Shown: positions 46,610 through 58,536 of the stretch, piece by piece
Layout: each line of letters begins with the position of its first letter
Numbering within the stretch: position 1 is the first letter of the stretch
DNA from: Lutjanus erythropterus
Taxonomy: Eukaryota; Chordata; Actinopteri; Lutjaniformes; Lutjanidae
Length of the DNA: 64,000 nucleotides
NCBI GenBank assembly: GCA_020091685.1
Contig: CM034605.1
Coordinates: forward strand, 14,418,635-14,482,634
Reading direction: 5' to 3'
Notes under the pieces: model-generated
What the model saw: the letters and a program-made list of their open reading frames with translations, nothing else
Databases searched by the model: none
What the model was told of the DNA's origin: nothing
Program-made: the position numbers and the translations under genes

Positions 46610-47133
46610 CAGTGGTGGAATGTAACTAATTACATTTACTCAATTACTGTACTCAAGTAAAAATGTGAATCACTTTACTTTAGTATCTCCATGTTATGCA
46701 ACTTTGTACCTTCTATATATGTATAATTTACTTTTACTTTTGATACTTAAGTACTTTTAATTTCATATTTTCAGACTTTTACTCAAAGACAATTTGTATG
46801 AGTAACTTTCAGTTTTACTAAAGTAATATTGTAGCACAATACCTACTTTATATATGACTTGGGTACTTTTTACAGCACCAACTGTACTTAAGTACAAATG
46901 TGAGGTACTTGTACTTTACTTGAGTATTTCCATTTTATGCAACTTTATAGTTCTACTCCAATCAATCTCAAGTTTTTGTATTTGACTACATTTTCTGACA
47001 GCGTTAGTACATATTTTTACTTAGTTAAGACTTTGAATACAGGAGTTTTACTTTTAGTGGAGTATTTTCACAGTGTGTTCCTGGGCTAGTACTTTTACTC
47101 ATGTGAAGAATCTGAATGCCTCTTTCACCCCTG
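46610..47133. mobile_element. 524-bp hAT MITE, CAGTGGTGGAA type
   Basis: The left end CAGTGGTGGAATG is mirrored by TCTTTCACCCCTG on the right. The flanking octamers CAGATTTT (46602-46609) and CAGATTCT (47134-47141) match at 7 of 8 positions, fitting a decayed hAT target duplication. The body is built of GTACTTTTACTT / AAGTACAAATGTGAGGTAC phrases characteristic of a common fish repeat. Non-coding. Confidence 0.8.
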
Positions 47134-47141
47134 CAGATTCT

Positions 47142-49514
47142 ACGTGCACAGTACAGAAAGCACTAAAAGTCTGTCAAGTAAAAACAACAACAATAAAAGT
47201 AGTACATTCTGTGTAATCAATACTTTTCCATTTCTTAGTTTAAGAAGGGGAGACCAGGGATGGTGGTAAATGTTTCGTTTGAGTATCAGTAACTCAGTGG
47301 TTGCTCGTGATTTGTCAAACTTTTGTACACGGTACCCATATTTGTCTAAAAGCACTGTACATAAGCACAAATCTTTAGGCAATTGTAGTTATTTTAATTT
47401 TATGCTATCCACAAGATTTTTATTTTAGTTATAATTAGTTCCTTTGCAAATAGAGATTGTATGTACTGTTAAGTACTGCTACTGAAATGTTGCTTTCTTA
47501 CCTGAAAATCCACAATGTTGCACACAGAGACATGCCACTTCTCCTGTGAGCTTAAAAGAGAAATGGGAATGCACAGTATCAAAGACACCATCACCGATGA
47601 TCTAACCAAATCCAACAGCCTCACCGGTGAACACTCTCCGCAGCGCTGCACTCCAGCCTGCATTAAACCCTGAGGGAGACTATAAACATTGAGCGCAGCC
47701 GGCGTGAGACACGAGGATCAGTGAGAGTGTAGATTGCAAGTAAATTTGTAACTGAATACTTTGTCACTCTGGCAATTATTGCAGTTAGGAATGTGAGATA
47801 TGAGAATTAAGACTTTTATGAGTCGGCTACACATAACTGGTCTTTATACAGGTGACGACTGTTTGAATTCTGTAAGAGAGCGTGAAGAGTTTCCTGCCTC
47901 AGTTCCTGTCTTTTCCTCTTCATAGCGCAGACGCTGCCCCACAAAGCAGTGGGAATCCACAATGGCCTGAAGGAGATGACATCATCCTGGAGCAACTCTG
48001 GCTTACACAGTACAGTGTGTTCTACAGTAATCATATTGCCATGTCATTCTCCATAAGCTCCGGCCATTTAAATCCTTTAATTATATACCAGCAGCATTGA
48101 AGCGGTGTTTACTGTAAGAGTCCAGTGTACCTTAGTTGTGTATTGTACACTGCGTCTTGTGTTAATAAACTTGCGTGGAGGAAGAGCCCTGCAGGCGTTC
48201 ACAGCCACTGTAATGAGAGTGTGTTTAGTCTGGAGACTGTGTAGGACTAATGCTGATGGATTGTATGGCTGCAGGTCAGGTCTTGCTCTCTCACACACAC
48301 ACACACTGGCTGGTTGGAGACCACGGAAGGACCGAGGGAAAGTTTCATTTGCTAAGATTATGAAACATAATGTGTGTCAGTCCAACATAAAGTTATCGTG
48401 ACCAGCTAGATGAAAGCTACACATCATTACCAGCGAAATACAAAAGCGGGACATTGTTTACAGTCACTGACTTTTTAGTGGTAAAGTTGTAAAATACTTC
48501 ATCAATAACATTGAGTTGCCGTAGTTAAACATAAAGCCAAAACACGATCAATCTCAGAGAAATAGATCTGTTTATCATTGTTTTACTCAAGCAGTAGATT
48601 TCTAAGAAGTAGCCTGGGATAGTTCCCACTGCAGCCATGTGGCTCTGCTCCCCTGCAGACCAGCCCAGACTTGCCCCCTAAACCAGATAAGATAGTGTTG
48701 ACTACAGACCACTCTGTGTAGACGGGTGAGGGGCCTCCGCTCTGCTTAAGGGGCCAGTATGCTCCGTCAGAACTGCTTGTCAGATGGTCGAATAGCTTTG
48801 GAAACCTCCTCAACCCCACACCTTTCCAATATTGGATTAAGGAGGGGGGGGGGGGGGGTCTGTGTCCAAAGTTTCCAAGACCAGTGATGAGACATTTGCA
48901 CCCACTTCTGAGAAATGAGCCAGGGCTTAAACCCATGGCTCTTGTTTTTTTTAATATAATTTACACAACAATTTCTGTCACTTTTCATGAGAAGAATCAA
49001 GTGCAGCACTATGAATGTTTTAACATGTTATCCCCCTATATTGCTCCACCCCACTCTATATAGCCCCCTCTACTTTGGACAAAAGACCCCATTAACACCC
49101 AGTAACATCTGCCGTTTGTTTGCATTCAGTCCCGGATTAAGAAATCACAGGTTTTTATGGGCTCCAGCTCTGACCAGTAGTGAGGCATGATATTTTTTTC
49201 CACTTGGATTGAGCAGACATTTAATTTCCTCTAAATTCTTCACAATAAATCGCTCCTGAGATTTTGTTATCTAAAAGCTTTTTTTTTATGAACAGCAAAA
49301 TCAGGAGAGGTTAGTTTTTTATTGGCAGTACATTGACACGACTCCTATCAGCTGAGAACAAACATGAAACAGTAAAATAAAACAGATACCTGAAAGTACA
49401 AACAGTGACGCAGGAGAGAGACTTAACTTCAGACCACAAAGATTCAGTGAAAAGCTACAAAAGTACTGGGAGCTGAAAACACAGACACTTTTCTCTCTGC
49501 TATCCTGCACACAA
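47142..49514. other. Intergenic stretch, no gene seen
   Basis: 47380-47480 carries a fragment related to 46560-46605. A (CA)n run is at 48292-48306, and a run of 15 Gs at 48844-48858. Reading frames such as 48105-48401 lack domains and splice context. The rest appears single-copy. Confidence 0.45.
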
Positions 49515-49850
49515 AAGAGTTGAGATTATTTTAGTTAACTAAAAGTAAACTTTAAACTAAAACTAGGTGTGAAAAAAAACTCCCAGTTAACTGAAATGAA
49601 AATAAAAACCACAAAAACTAATTAAAACAACATAATGTACTTTAAAAACTAAAATCAAATTAAGTTATACAGGAAATGGCTGTATGAATAGTAATGAACT
49701 AAAACTAATACTGAAACTCACCCAAACATTTTCCAACAATAAAAACAAAACTAAAACAAGCAAACCTACTGTGACTAAACTGAAACTAAATGGAATTGAA
49801 AACCAAATTAAAAACTAAATAAAAAAAAAGGTATGACAAGTATGAAACTA
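49515..49850. repeat. A-rich AACTAAA/ACTAAAA degenerate repeat
   Basis: AACTAAA, AAAACTAA and related strings recur more than fifteen times over 335 bp. This is simple-sequence-like DNA of the type that flanks some retroposons; no terminal structure is seen. Confidence 0.7.
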
Positions 49851-51680
49851 TAATAACTGGGTCGGACACATTATACAAACCACTTATTTTCTTGTACAAG
49901 CAACCCTTTAGTCACACTCAGTCGCATCCTGTGCTGTGAAGTTTTACTGGTTTATGATCTTTGCACCACCAGTCGAGTAGTGACAGTTCAAAGCAGCATG
50001 ACAAATTGAGAATCCACGCCCCGTGGACAAATCTCAGGCAGCATTCTCTTACTAGGTCCTTATAATTAGCAGGTAGGGTAACCCAAAATTAAAGTCAGGG
50101 ATTGTTAGTTTTATTTCTCACTTGATGACTTCCTCCCATTCCTTTTATTGATATTTAAGGTTAATTAATTACTGTAAACTGTCTTATACTGAAATAATGA
50201 TTGTGCAGTAACAGTTGTAACCCAGAAACCCAGTGTATCTGTCACACATTGAGCTCTGTGTATGATCACATTTATTTTATTGCCATTACCATCTGATAAG
50301 TTTTTTTATGTTCCAGAATAATCACAGATGTTCATGTACAAGGCAATTTCCTAAATGCAGTTTTTATCCTTTCATTTTATCAGACTTGTTGGAACCAAAG
50401 TGAACACAAAGACCGTATATTGTACACATGAATAAAAAATACTATTGTCCGCTTGTCAACCATTCCTTGCATTGCTTTTTCAACAGATGAATTAAGTGAT
50501 TTAGTCATGAGTTGAATGAAAACAGGGTTGAGAAAATCAGCAGCATCAGGCTTTAACCTTGAAAAGAAAAACAAGAAGAAATGGACCCATGCGGAGACAA
50601 ACACCTGAAGCAAATCTGAGCATTCCCTCTTGTTTGAACAGTGACCAGATAAGATAGCTCAAAGTTATCAGCACAAGATGAATTCCCAGAGGAACCCCCA
50701 GGAGGGGTTTCATCAATGTAGTGGGAGGGAGAAAATCGATCCCTCAAACCACAAATAGTGACAAATAACCACCTAAAACTGAGGTGAAATTAGTTGTGCC
50801 CTCCAGAGTTTTATCCAGTCAAAAAGTCTAAAAAGAAAAAGATGTAAAGGACCGATTCCTGCATGCCGATAAAACACGGCAAGCAAACACTGTGTGACTT
50901 TCTAAACATAATCATAATCATGTGGGCCAGAATGAAAACATATTTTTTTTTTCCACTTGTGGGGCCAACTCTGCCATATTTTCCATAATCGTTCATCATA
51001 TTCATTTTGATGTAAAAATGAGACGTGGCTAGTATTAGAGAAAGCATTGTCTTGTATGTAGGTTTGAACTTCTTTAACTAAAGTCTACAGAGAAGGTCAT
51101 TTCAATATCAACCTTTATGTGTGCCGCCTGAATCACAAGTAAAGTTTTCCTCAAATATATTTATGTCCTGAGTGTATGTCTGCAGAGACCAATGGCGCCA
51201 CGGAAAAGGAGAAAACTTCAATGGAGTCTTGTGACTTCCTTTTTACTTTGCATTACATATGCACATATAGACTGGTATTTTCCTCAGCATTCCATCCATA
51301 TCAGAGCCTCAGTATGTCCTCTCCATATACCAACTCACTGCCCTTTCCTTCATGTCTCTTAAGGATTTCTTAGACAGGCTTCAAGAAAGATTTTCATAAA
51401 TGTCCTCTTTTGCAAATCCTCCACAACCCCTCTGTATGCGCTGAGAGCTATCTCTATCTGAACAGTAAAGGTCATTGGAGGAGACTTTGGAGGGATATAG
51501 AAAGGCTAAGCTGTGTGCATGGGAGAGTGTTTAGCAACTATCTAGAAATCAATAATAGAAGGTTTGATAATGAGTGTGTCAAATCACAGTCACAGACTAA
51601 CTCAGGTGTGGCGAAGCTCGATGCTTTCATCACACTTTGGTGTCTCTGGCGTCTTTACAGAGAGACAAGTCAGACATCTG
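49851..51680. other. Intergenic stretch, no gene seen
   Basis: Single-copy AT-rich DNA. Frames such as 51410-51754 run across the boundary of the Harbinger element and show no recognisable domain. Confidence 0.45.
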
Positions 51681-52730
51681 GGGCCTCATTTATAAAAATG
51701 TTCTTAGATTTGTACTTGAAGTTAGTCTTTAGATCATTTTCAAAGGTGTGCTAATGTTCAATTCATAAAAACGACTGAGCATAAAAAACCTCGCTTACAC
51801 AGGTTGTTCACATGTGACCTATAAATCTCAAATTAACTTAAAACTGACAGCAACTGCCTTACAATCATTGATTTCCTCTTGTATAATGCAGCACAAACAA
51901 CCATACATGGAACAGAAGAGAAAAGCAAACTTTTTGGAAGATGAGATGACAGCAATGTTAAAGGAGATTAAAGCCAGGAAACACATATTATTCAAGAAAC
52001 TAAATTGACAGTTTACACAAGCTTAAGAGACCGTCCAGTTTTTTTTTTTTACAACATAAAATACATCAGTATTTGATTCCTGAATTCTGAAGCTTTCACA
52101 TGCATGGAAAATGTGGCTGCTAACAAGTAGCTAAATGAGGCTAAAGTGGTTGTTGCAGACATTAAACATCATCATGCCAAACACTGGTCACTTAGTGGGA
52201 GTGACGCTAGTTCATACAACTGTGATGTAGTTCATTTATAGCTTATCTTTAGCTTTTACTTCTGGCATTCATGCTTCTAAAGTCATAAAAGTGGTGATCA
52301 TTTGTGAAGATTATCTTGCTGAATGAAATGCGTAAGTATCATAAACCATTCACAGAGCTTATTTTCTGCATAATGCAAAGTTCAACTGAAAAATCCCATC
52401 GGCTTTTTGTGGAGGAACCCAAAGCGATGTTAAGTTTGCTGTTGGCCTACAAAAATATGTCATCCCTGCAGCAGTCTATCAGAGCACAGATTGAAAAGAG
52501 GCGGGACTTAATTCCTATCACATTGGTCATAAAGCTAATGCAAAATTCACCGCAGGCTTGGCACATATGCACCCCAAACTACAATACCCCTACATAACTA
52601 GGAGGAAAATCACTTCCATCGAGTATAGAGTTTGTTTAGAGATAAATTTCCACATCAAGGTAACATTTTGTAAATAATGACTCAACTTTAGATCAAAGTT
52701 GATCCAAAGTTCATTTTATAAGTGAGGCTC
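51681..52730. mobile_element. PIF/Harbinger-type element with CTG target duplication
   Basis: The left end GGGCCTCATTTATAAAA and the right end TTTTATAAGTGAGGCTC are inverted repeats (two mismatches). The 3-bp CTG occurs directly outside both (51678-51680 and 52731-52733), as expected for Harbinger insertions. The 1050-bp body holds a decayed Myb/SANT-like coding remnant near the left end and no recognisable DDE transposase, so it is non-autonomous. Confidence 0.82.
51898..52008 (+). pseudogene. Decayed Myb/SANT-like (Harbinger accessory) gene fragment
   Basis: A stretch translating as MEQKRKANFLEDEMTAMLKE followed by IKARKHILFKKLN and a stop matches the start of the Myb/SANT-like DNA-binding proteins encoded by PIF/Harbinger elements (and the related host protein NAIF1), whose N-termini read roughly KRxxNFSxxE...LVxEVxxRKxILFxKF. 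Only the first helix or so is readable. No continuation of the domain is found after the stop, although a frame at 52304-52597 may be further debris. It lies inside the Harbinger termini, which supports the assignment. Confidence 0.6.
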
Positions 52731-53693
52731 CTGGCTTTTGGAAGTTTTAGGTTATTGTGAAAATATTCAGCACTTGAACTCAAGTGTTAGATATTGTTGT
52801 ATGTGTCAATAGTCACAACCCCTCACCCCTCATTGCATATAGCACCATGATTAGACACTGATTATGTTAATATGTGTGTATGATTTTCTCTACTGATTAT
52901 GTAAATGTGTGGAAGTAATCTACCTCCTTGAAAAAACGAAGCAGGCTTTATAACTGCACATAAAATATTAATATAAATCTGATACCGTCAACACGAAATC
53001 TCCCAGTTATTATTCCAGTCTCCTGGGGTCTTTTTAAACTGGGTTCCAGTGTCAATAAAGGAGCTCCGGATTACAAGATGAGAGCTGTAAGACAATTCAG
53101 ATAATGAAAAGGAAAGCAAAGTTTTGTAGGAACCACGGAAAGAATTTAGTCATAAAAGTGTGAGCAGATTAGCTCTTCTCTTATTTCCAACATTTCCTCT
53201 TTGATACATCCCTACACTAATCTCATTATGAGTGTCTGTCAAGCATACATGACAATTCATTTTAACAAGGTAGATTTTCCTGCTCCCTTTAAATTCGTAG
53301 CCTTCTTCTCAAATGAAAACACATGAGAGGTTCCTCTGGAGCAGACACAGCCGAGCAGGGAAAAGAGAGTTAGGCTCAGCACTTTTGATCATTTCAAACC
53401 CTGACTAACAGAAATAGTTTCAAATGTGAAAATGTTTTCTTTGGAAATGTGTTAACTGTGACCATTGCAGTGTTTATTTAATAGTTTAAGGGCCCAAGAA
53501 ACTCACAGTCGATACCCAGAGTTCTCCTGGTGAAAAACACCCATAAAAAAAATATACATTCAATAAATATTCATGCTGTATTTTTATTCCATTATATACT
53601 TCAATGTATGTTTCTTTACAGCAAATCAGTGCTTTGAATTCTGGTTAGTCTTAAAGGAAGAAACTCATTTTTCACTTCAGGAGTTTTTTTTAA
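52731..53693. other. Intergenic stretch, no gene seen
   Basis: Single-copy DNA. 53230-53360 (AATTCATTTTAACAAGG, TTTAAATTCGTAGCC) may be regulatory but the evidence is weak. Confidence 0.4.
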
Positions 53694-54415
53694 AGGGATA
53701 GTTCGGTTTTTTTGAAGTGTGGTTATATGAGGTACTTATCCATAGTCAGTGTATTATCCATAGTAAATGAAGGTCGACATGACCCCAGTTTGGAGAAGCA
53801 GAGAGGGGCACTAGCTGGTTTTCTGGGGGTCTCCAGTGTCAGTCAAGGGGTCTTGGACCCCTTTAAATCCCCTGAATTTCACACCATGAGTTTAAATGTA
53901 TGTTTCATGGCTTTACTTCACCATCAAACAGCCATTACAGATGGGATACCGCTGTTAATTAAGCTGTTATATCGCTCTCTTGAAATCAACCAGACTCCTT
54001 TGACAAAAACAGTAATTTTACCTCACTGAGCCTTCCTCACTGGTCTACCACTGCCTCAACTGATTAGTTTGATTGTGTTATTGTGCAGCTTTGGTGAATC
54101 CAAATAATCCTTTATAATGTCAAAGTCAGCGGTAGATGCTCTGTGAGGTAAAATTACTGTTTACTTTGTTTTTTGTTTTGAAGGGAGTGATATTTGACTT
54201 ATATAATGACAGTCTCCCATCAGAAAAGACCGACAGCAAGGTAAAGTGATGAAAATATTCTGAATATAGTGTACACTTAAACTGGTATTGAATTTTTTAG
54301 GTGGCTAGAATACATTTTGCTGCTGTTCATGTCCACAGCCGTTAATTGCTTAGCTATCACTGACTATGGATAAGTACCTCATACCACTCCACTTCAGAAA
54401 ACCCAAACAATCCCT
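53694..54415. mobile_element. TTAA-flanked palindromic MITE, copy C (722 bp)
   Basis: TTAA occurs at 53690-53693 and 54416-54419. The left end AGGGATAGTTCGGTTTTTTT is mirrored by AAAACCCAAACAATCCCT. The next arm segments also mirror: GAGGTACTTATCCATAGTCA (left) and TGACTATGGATAAGTACCTC (right), a perfect 20-bp match. The inner arms include TTTACCTCACTGAGCC against CTCTGTGAGGTAAAATTAC. It has the best-preserved arms of the four copies. Confidence 0.87.
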
Positions 54416-55397
54416 TTAAAATCAGTGTTTTGCCATGAATTTTTTTTATTGTGCTTTCAGATCATTAACAATACATATTTCCTATATTGTTTCACCATGA
54501 AAGTGTTTGAAGAAGAAAAAGGCAGCTCATAAAGCTTTGCATGCAGATAAACCTGTGGAGAAAGCAACACATAATTAGTGTCTTGTTAATTGGGGAGAAC
54601 CATTATTGCGTACTTAGTGTGATGCTACACTAAACTGTTTGCCAACAGAACATAATGATTTTACACTCTGCGAATGTGTTTTGTGTAAGAACTGCCTCCA
54701 TTTTTCTTTAACAAGAAGTGTGAAAAATATCCTGAGGCATTATTTTTGAACTACTTTTATATAACAAGCTGATTGCATAAATATTACATTGGCTCTGTCT
54801 CTGCAGCCTATAGTGCACCATCTCCTATCACGTATGGTGATATATGTAACTTTCAAAGCCACACTAGCTAGAAGGTGGCTGTAATACGCTTCAAACTAAC
54901 TGTCAAGATATATCATGACCCCTGCGATCTCTATCTGTCCATCACTGGAGTAATCTGACCATTGCGGATAAATACTGTGAAAGGTCTTAAAGCACTAGGA
55001 AGACCAGTACCTTAATCATGGCTAATCCCTGGTAGCTCGACATGTCTTGGGGGGACACGGGACGGACACATCACCCCAATTAGCAGTAGCTATAGCTTTA
55101 AAACCCTGTCATTAGGAGCACATAACCTTCCTGTCACTCACCGTATAGCTGCTGCAGCCTCTACTTAGTGCGCTGTTGCAATTTGTCACATTTATGCACA
55201 AGAGTCATGCAGATTTGAGCACATGGCAGCACGCACAAATGCACATGATACACAGTTATGCATATATACAATTCACAGTGAGGCAAATTGGGTACATACC
55301 ATGTTGCTTGCGAATGTAAAACCTTAATAGGCTGATTTTTGTATGTCACTCTTCCAAGCCTCAATATGTGCACAACCTCAGAGTGCCCACACTATAA
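54416..55397. other. Intergenic stretch with candidate regulatory sequence
   Basis: No gene. 54750-55150 is repeat-free, with CACCATCTCCTATCACGTATGG, CCCCAATTAGCAGTAGC and GCTATAGCTTTAAAACC, and may contain conserved non-coding sequence. Confidence 0.4.
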
Positions 55398-56303
55398 AAA
55401 AACAAACAGGAATTGAGTGGAAGAACAGTTAGAATGTTGTGAAAAATGTCAATGAAGACAGAATGCAAGGATTTGCAAATCATTTTTGACCTATATTAGT
55501 TGAACACTGTACAAAGACAAGATATGCAGTGCTCAAACTGATAAATGTTATTGTTTTTTTGTAAATATACACTCATTCTGAATTTGATGCCTGCAATACA
55601 CTCCAAAAAAGTTGGGACAGGGTCACGTTTACCACTGTGTTACATCACCTTTTCTATTAACAACATTCAGCAAGCATTAGGAAACTGAGGACATGTATTG
55701 TTGAAGTTTTGGAAGTGAAATTCTTTCTCCTTCTTGCTTGATACACAACTTTGGGTGCTCAGCAGTCCAGGGTCTCTTATGTCATATTTTGTGCTTCATT
55801 ATGCACCACTCATTTTCAGTGGGAGACAGGTCTGGACTGCAGGCAGGTCAGACTAGTACCTGAACTCTTACTGTGAAGCTGTATATGTAGAATGTGTCTT
55901 GGCATTGTCTTGCTAAAACAAGCAGGGACGTTTCTGAGAAAGACGTCATCTGGATGGCAGCATGCTGCTCCAAAACCTCGTGTACCTTTCAGTATTAATT
56001 GGGCCTCCACAAATATGACAGTTAGCCATTACATGGGCACTAACACAGTCCATTACCAACACAGACACTGGCTTTTGAAGTTAAGTTCTGTAAACAATTT
56101 GAAATTTGGACCCGTCAGACCACAGCACACTTTTCTACATTGCTTCAGTCCATCTCAGGCAGGCATCAACAAAAACCAATAAATCAGTTAGTTAATCAGT
56201 TTGAACATTAAATATCTTATCATTTTACTGAATTCAATTGAATACCAGACAAAAAGTATTGCAAATTATTGCATTCTGTTTGTATTTACAATTGAGGTTG
56301 TAC
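55398..56303. mobile_element. Non-autonomous DNA element with long terminal inverted repeats
   Basis: The left arm (AGACAGAATGCAAGGATTTGC, then AAGACAAGATATGCAGTGCTC and AAACTGATAAATG) is mirrored by the right arm (CAGTTTGAACATTAAATATC, GCAAATTATTGCATTCTGTTTG). The arms are about 200 bp. The string CTCCAAAAAAGTTGGGACAG and TGCCTGCAATACA are hallmarks of a very common fish family. Interior phrases (GTCTTGGCATTGTCTTGCT, ACCACAGCACACTTTTCTAC) are also typical. It is non-coding and I give no superfamily. Confidence 0.75.
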
Positions 56304-56470
56304 AACTGAATCAATATCAACTATTTGACTAGAAAAGTTTGAATCTTTACAAGATTACCTCAACTTGTCTTTTCAATTTCTGTCAGCTTAAAGTTTTTTG
56401 GTAGCCAGGACACATTTTTTTAAAAAGTGAAAATAAACAGTCAGTTTTACAGTGCACACTGTTATTTTCA
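56304..56470. repeat. Fragment related to the ACTGTAAA-ended MITEs
   Basis: Contains AACTGAATCAATATCAACT, CCTCAACTTGTCTTTTCAA and ends TTTTACAGTGCACACTG, resembling the terminus of the element at 35687-36013. It abuts the long-TIR element directly. Confidence 0.5.
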
Positions 56471-57784
56471 ATGCACTCCATGGCTGACGTATCTGAATTA
56501 TACCTGAATGAAACATGCATTCCAGATATCTTTCTTATTAATGAATGGTAGGGGGAACATGTACATGCATTTCGAATGTCCATATAGCTATCAGCTCAGT
56601 ATGCAGATAGGGTCCCTGGTGTTTCACTGTGAGATAGTCTTTGCAGGCCTTTGCTGGTAGACAGTGGAGCATTAACTGTTATCTTGGAGAAAGCACTACC
56701 ATTAAGCCCGCAACAATAAGACCAGGGTCAAGGATGAAGTTGAATGACAGCTCAGGATGAATATAATTTCCGAGGAAGCGATAAAGAGGGGTCTTGTACT
56801 CACACTAAAAAGCAGAATAATAATTTTTTCACCAGGTTGTCTGCTCTTACATATTTTCATTCTTTGCTCCATTCTCGAGTGAAGAGGTCACATATAAAGG
56901 AGGACAATGACCAGGCTGGTGAGATTGATGGCGAGGATGAACGGGCCAGTGGAATCTCGGCTAAATCAAAGCTATTCACCGTTAATGAAAATAAGAGAGA
57001 GACCACACTGTAAATCATCTTATGGTCTAATGTATTAGTGATAATGAATTCACGCTGCCACATTTAACCTTAGTTTTGCAATTCATTATATTTGAGATTA
57101 ACAAGGGAGGGAACTTAAGTGAACTGTCTGCAGGGAATTACAGCTGGGGCCTCATTGTCAATCAAGGATTGTGTTCCGATGTCTTTCATTAGGGTTGGAG
57201 GAATTAAATAAGACTTTCTTTTAATGGCGGATGGCTCTCCCATTTAACGCTCCTCTTGCTCTCCCAAGATGGTTAACTCTTCATTACCCAAATTAAAGGC
57301 ATCCATCTCTGTTGGCTCCTGCCACATTGCCATGACCTCTACCTGTCAAAACTTTCATGTAAGCACTTGAGTGATGGATGATACCCCCGAACCCCATTGT
57401 CAAAATTATCCAGTGACTGTCCAACCCTCTCTGATCCATTCAATCCATCTCCCCAGGCTACGTGCCACCAGCTATGATTTAACAATGAAGCTGAGGCGCT
57501 AATTTACTCTCATAGAAATTAGAAACTACCTTTTAATTATATGCCTGGGAGTGTTCGAAGAGTTCACAAGGATCACCCCCAAAGCTTTTAACTCGACTTT
57601 GTGGGGGCTGATCATTTATATGCTTCAAACGTGTTATTTCAGGGGTCGTTCAACATACCTAGGACCAGAGGGAATTTGAGAAACCATCAGGAATAGGGAA
57701 GAAAGGGGAAAGTGTTGAAATAAATGCTCACATTTGAAGGTCACAGCTGTTGTTAAAGGAATGAAAAGATGGAAAAATACTTGA
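56471..57784. other. Intergenic stretch with candidate regulatory sequence
   Basis: No gene. 57060-57420 is single-copy, with CATTGTCAATCAAGGATTG, GGAATTAAATAAGAC, GATGGTTAACTCTTCATTACC and CCTGTCAAAACTTTC. It could be a conserved element. Confidence 0.4.
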
Positions 57785-58532
57785 AGGGATAGTTCGGATT
57801 ATAAGTGGGGTCGTATGAGTATTACCTACAGTAGATGGTGGTCGGCTTTGCCCCCAGTTTGGAGAAGTAAAGAGGAGCATTTTAGGCACTGCCCGTTAAC
57901 CCAAATATCGCTCTCACCAAACCAACAAAACTCCAATGAAATGAAATTAGCAATTTTACAGAAGAGAATTTTTGGAGAAGATGGGAAGTCCTGGTCTTCT
58001 ATTCAACAAACCCACAAATTAAAGGCTAACATACCTTTTGTTGCTGACCCTGTCAACAGCAATACATTGTGTAGCTTCTGTGCTGATGTCTCTCTCTGCT
58101 TCTCCAAACTAGGAGTATGTCAACCATCATCTACTCGATAAACAACACCTCATACAACCTCACAAAAATTTCCTGCATGAACAGAAACACAAAGTTGATG
58201 CAGGAACGCAGTTGCAATGCAACTTTGGCACCAGATGACGTTGTAGCAAGCTCCCAAGTGAAATTCCAGAATGTTCTCACCAAGATGTTGTCACCGGAGT
58301 TGTTGATGTTGAATTGACGTTTTAGCAACGTTCATGCATCATACAGAGGACATTAGACAGATGATGCAAAAATATCATAGAATACCTGTTACATTTCAAT
58401 AACATAGCAGCAATGTAGCAAATGGTAACTCTGTAAATGTAATGTTGCCGTAACAGTGTCATAAATGATATGTCACAATCGCAATGTTGCAGGGACATAC
58501 TGTGTTGTTTACAGGGTAATCCAAACTATCCT
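57785..58532. mobile_element. TTAA-family palindromic MITE, copy D, split by another insertion
   Basis: The left end AGGGATAGTTCGGATTATAA follows TTGA (57781-57784, one change from TTAA). The right end CCAAACTATCCT precedes TTAA (58533-58536). The inner arms mirror: CCCCCAGTTTGGAGAAG against CTTCTCCAAACTAGGAG. The right arm is interrupted at about 58171-58512 by unrelated sequence (separate entry). Confidence 0.78.
58171..58512. repeat. Unidentified insert inside copy D
   Basis: About 340 bp separate CTCATACAACCTCAC from the terminal TAATCCAAACTATCC of copy D, which are nearly adjacent in the other copies. The insert contains repeated AATGTTGC / GCAATGT motifs and the 13-bp palindrome GTTGCAATGCAAC. 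Its ends are not clearly defined. Confidence 0.55.
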
Positions 58533-58536
58533 TTAA

